Below, one piece after another: positions 62,482 through 64,000 of a stretch of DNA of 64,000 nucleotides. The position numbers and the translations under genes are program-made. The first letter of the stretch is position 1. Each line of letters opens with the position of its first letter. This DNA is from Pseudomonas sp. B21-056 (lineage in GTDB: Bacteria > Pseudomonadota > Gammaproteobacteria > Pseudomonadales > Pseudomonadaceae): assembly GCF_026016325.1 (NCBI RefSeq), contig NZ_CP087203.1:1426001-1490000 (forward strand), in the 5' to 3' direction. Under the pieces are notes generated by a model. That model saw nothing but the letters and a program-made list of their open reading frames with translations. It searched no databases and was not told the DNA's origin.

Positions 62482-63735
62482 TTACAGCAAACTGATCGGA
62501 TAGCTGACAATCAACCGGTTCTCATCGAACTCATTGGTGCTGAAATCCCGCCGCAGGGTCGAGTTGCGCCACTTCACATTGAGGTTCTTCAGCGCACCGT
62601 TCTGCACGGTGTACGCCAGCTCGCTCTCACGTCCCCATTCCTTGCCGTCGTCCACCGTGGCGGTGTGCACGTTGTCGCCGCTGATGTAGCGGTTCATCAA
62701 GGTCAGGCCCGGTACGCCGCCGGCGGCGAAGTTGAAGTCATGACGCACTTGCCAGGATTTTTCCTTGGCGTTGTCGTAGCTGGAGTTGTAGCTGTCGTTG
62801 GCCAGGGTGCCGCCGCTGGTACCGTTGACACGCATCCAGGCGTCGTCGCCGCTGAGTTTCTGCAGGCCGACGTAGAAGGTGTTACCACCGTACTTGGCCG
62901 AGAGCATGGCGAAGGCGGTCTTGTTGTCCAGGTCGCCGGCCAGAGCACTGCCGTTTTCCTTGCCGATGAAGTAGCCGAGGTTGGCGCCCAGGGTCCAGTC
63001 GCCGATGGGCTGGCTGTGGGTCAGGTTGAAGTATTGCTGTTGGTAGATGTCGGACAGTTCCGAGTACCAGACGCCGACCTGGGTGCGTTTGTCGTTGAAG
63101 GCGTACTCGCCGCCACCGAAGTTGAAGCGGTCGGAGGTGAAGGCCGGGCGGCCGTTCATGAACATGTCTTCCATGCTCGCATCGTTGCGCGGGCTGTTGC
63201 CACGGAACTGGCCGCCGTAGAGGCTCAGGCCGCTGATCTCAGTGGACGTGACCTGGCCACCGCGGAAGGTTTGCGGCAGGGAGCGACCGTCGTCGGAACG
63301 CAGGATCGGCAACACCGGCATCCATTCGCCGACCTTCAATTCGGTCTTCGACACCTTGGCCTTGAGGGCCACACCGAGGCGCCCGAAGTCATCGGCCGGA
63401 CGCCCGTCATCGTGGACCGGCAGCAACTGGGTGCCGGCGGTGCCTTTGCCGCCATCGAGCTTGAGCGAATACAGGCCCAGCACGTCCATGCCGAAACCCA
63501 CCGTGCCCTGGGTGAAACCGGACTTGGCGTCGAGGATGAAACTCTGGGTCCATTCCTCGGCCTTGCCCTGGGCGGCGCTCGAGTTGGTGAAGTTGCGGTT
63601 GAAATAGAAATTGCGCAGGTTGAGGTTGACCTTCGCATCCTCGACAAACCCCGACTCTGCGGCCAGGACCGGCAGGGCGGAACCGGCCAGGGCAACGGCG
63701 ATCAGGCTGGGGAACAAATGCTGTGTGGACTTCAT
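62482..63735 (-). CDS. OprD-family outer-membrane porin
   Basis: A 417-residue porin of the OprD family. Signal peptide at residues 1-25 (cleavage after VLA-AES), then the family start SGFVEDAKVNLNLRNFYFNR and a long barrel with the typical GEWMPVLPILRSDDGRSLPQ basic-loop motif. It ends in a hydrophobic strand (IVSYPISLL). The ATG at 63735 is preferred because the signal peptide begins there. Members of this family (BenF, PhaK, OpdK types) admit aromatic acids. Its position beside pcaC and the PcaR-like sites before it suggest hydroxybenzoate or protocatechuate uptake; the exact substrate is inferred. Confidence 0.88.
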   Translation of the reverse strand: MKSTQHLFPSLIAVALAGSALPVLAAESGFVEDAKVNLNLRNFYFNRNFTNSSAAQGKAEEWTQSFILDAKSGFTQGTVGFGMDVLGLYSLKLDGGKGTAGTQLLPVHDDGRPADDFGRLGVALKAKVSKTELKVGEWMPVLPILRSDDGRSLPQTFRGGQVTSTEISGLSLYGGQFRGNSPRNDASMEDMFMNGRPAFTSDRFNFGGGEYAFNDKRTQVGVWYSELSDIYQQQYFNLTHSQPIGDWTLGANLGYFIGKENGSALAGDLDNKTAFAMLSAKYGGNTFYVGLQKLSGDDAWMRVNGTSGGTLANDSYNSSYDNAKEKSWQVRHDFNFAAGGVPGLTLMNRYISGDNVHTATVDDGKEWGRESELAYTVQNGALKNLNVKWRNSTLRRDFSTNEFDENRLIVSYPISLL

Positions 63736-63926
63736 GGGCGTGTCTCTGTTTTTTATGGACGAGAAGAGCCGTTGCCGCAAATCTGGGTTGCAGGCGAAAC
63801 GGTGAAACCAAAGGGGTAAACAGCTGGGGGTCAGCCGGGGGAGGCGAGGCGTGCGGTCATGGCGTGGAACCTGTCGTTCTTGTTTTGTGCGAGCGATGGT
63901 GAAGGGCGGGCCGGGATCGCTTCAAT

Positions 63927-63958
63927 TGGCGATTATCGGTTTTGGGCGATTATCGAAC
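63927..63958. promoter_or_regulatory. Paired PcaR-like operators before the OprD porin
   Basis: Reading the minus strand, GTTCGATAATCGCCC (63944-63958) differs from the PcaR consensus by one base, and AACCGATAATCGCCA (63927-63941) is a weaker copy, centre to centre 17 bases. They lie 192-223 bases before the porin start, so the porin may belong to the PcaR regulon. Confidence 0.65.
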
Positions 63959-63991
63959 GGCAAAAAACACCTGAGCAGAAACCGGAAAACC

Positions 63992-64000
63992 TGTGGGAGC
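63992..64000. repeat. Start of another REP-type repeat, cut by window end
   Basis: TGTGGGAGC at the last bases of the window is the beginning of the GTGGGAGCGAGC arm. Confidence 0.5.

Noticed and set aside
1..64000. Insertion sequences, prophage, defence islands, tRNA or rRNA genes
   Set aside because: No transposase, integrase, phage structural or restriction genes and no cloverleaf-like or rRNA-like stretches were found; gene content is conserved metabolic core.

Overview
The window is chromosomal DNA of a Pseudomonas, most likely of the P. fluorescens complex. The support is high GC, protein sequences close to P. putida and P. aeruginosa orthologues, a gene order recalling P. aeruginosa PA3299-PA3302, PA4360-PA4370 and PA0226-PA0235 (from memory), and about 20 intergenic REP-type inverted repeats of the GTGGGAGCGAGC, GTGGCGAGGGGAT and GTAGGAGCTG families. 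I saw no rRNA, tRNA, CRISPR array, insertion sequence, prophage or replication origin. All genes look intact except the first, which is cut by the window edge.

Layout. 1-10.4 kb: glucose uptake and the Entner-Doudoroff pathway (ABC importer gtsA(partial)BC and its ATPase, porin oprB, a hexose-phosphate mutarotase, the regulator hexR, then zwf-pgl-eda with a HexR-type operator). 10.6-16.2 kb: a class V aminotransferase, a DUF3820 protein, a PA2169-like helical protein behind a sigma-54-like promoter, and a FUSC/DUF1656/HlyD efflux operon resembling AaeBXA. 16.4-21.9 kb: fatty-acid genes phaJ1, a lipase-like hydrolase, fadD2 and fadD1. 22-25.4 kb: small conserved genes, a YihY/BrkB membrane protein overlapping a peptide deformylase, and a GNAT enzyme. 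25.5-28.7 kb: gluconate genes gntR-gntK-gntT with three near-identical operators.

28.9-34.7 kb: an AlaC-type aminotransferase, a LysE exporter, a GyrI-like protein, a GNAT enzyme, and a four-gene module (NTF2-like, DGPF/YCII, SRPBCC, ECF42-type sigma factor). 34.9-44.4 kb: the imelysin lipoprotein icmP with a perfect inverted repeat in its promoter, the c-di-GMP phosphodiesterase bifA, sodB, argO/argP, an epimerase, a coiled-coil membrane protein and a cache-domain protein. 44.6-51 kb: rapA, several very small genes (one a candidate CcoM subunit of cbb3 oxidase behind an Anr-type box) and a PiT phosphate transporter. 51.4-64 kb: the protocatechuate branch of the beta-ketoadipate pathway, pcaR, pcaK, catI-catJ-pcaF-pcaH-pcaG-pcaT-pcaB-pcaD-pcaC and an OprD-type porin, with PcaR-like operators at four promoters.

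The carbon genes form two coherent programmes: glucose and gluconate are taken up and drained through 6-phosphogluconate and KDPG to pyruvate and glyceraldehyde-3-phosphate, while hydroxybenzoate and protocatechuate are taken up and converted to succinyl-CoA and acetyl-CoA. Most of the window is conserved core genome. The less ordinary items are the ECF42 module, the candidate ccoM promoter, the icmP operator, paired PcaR sites including one pair at the porin, and a GATCAA tandem array inside a REP element.
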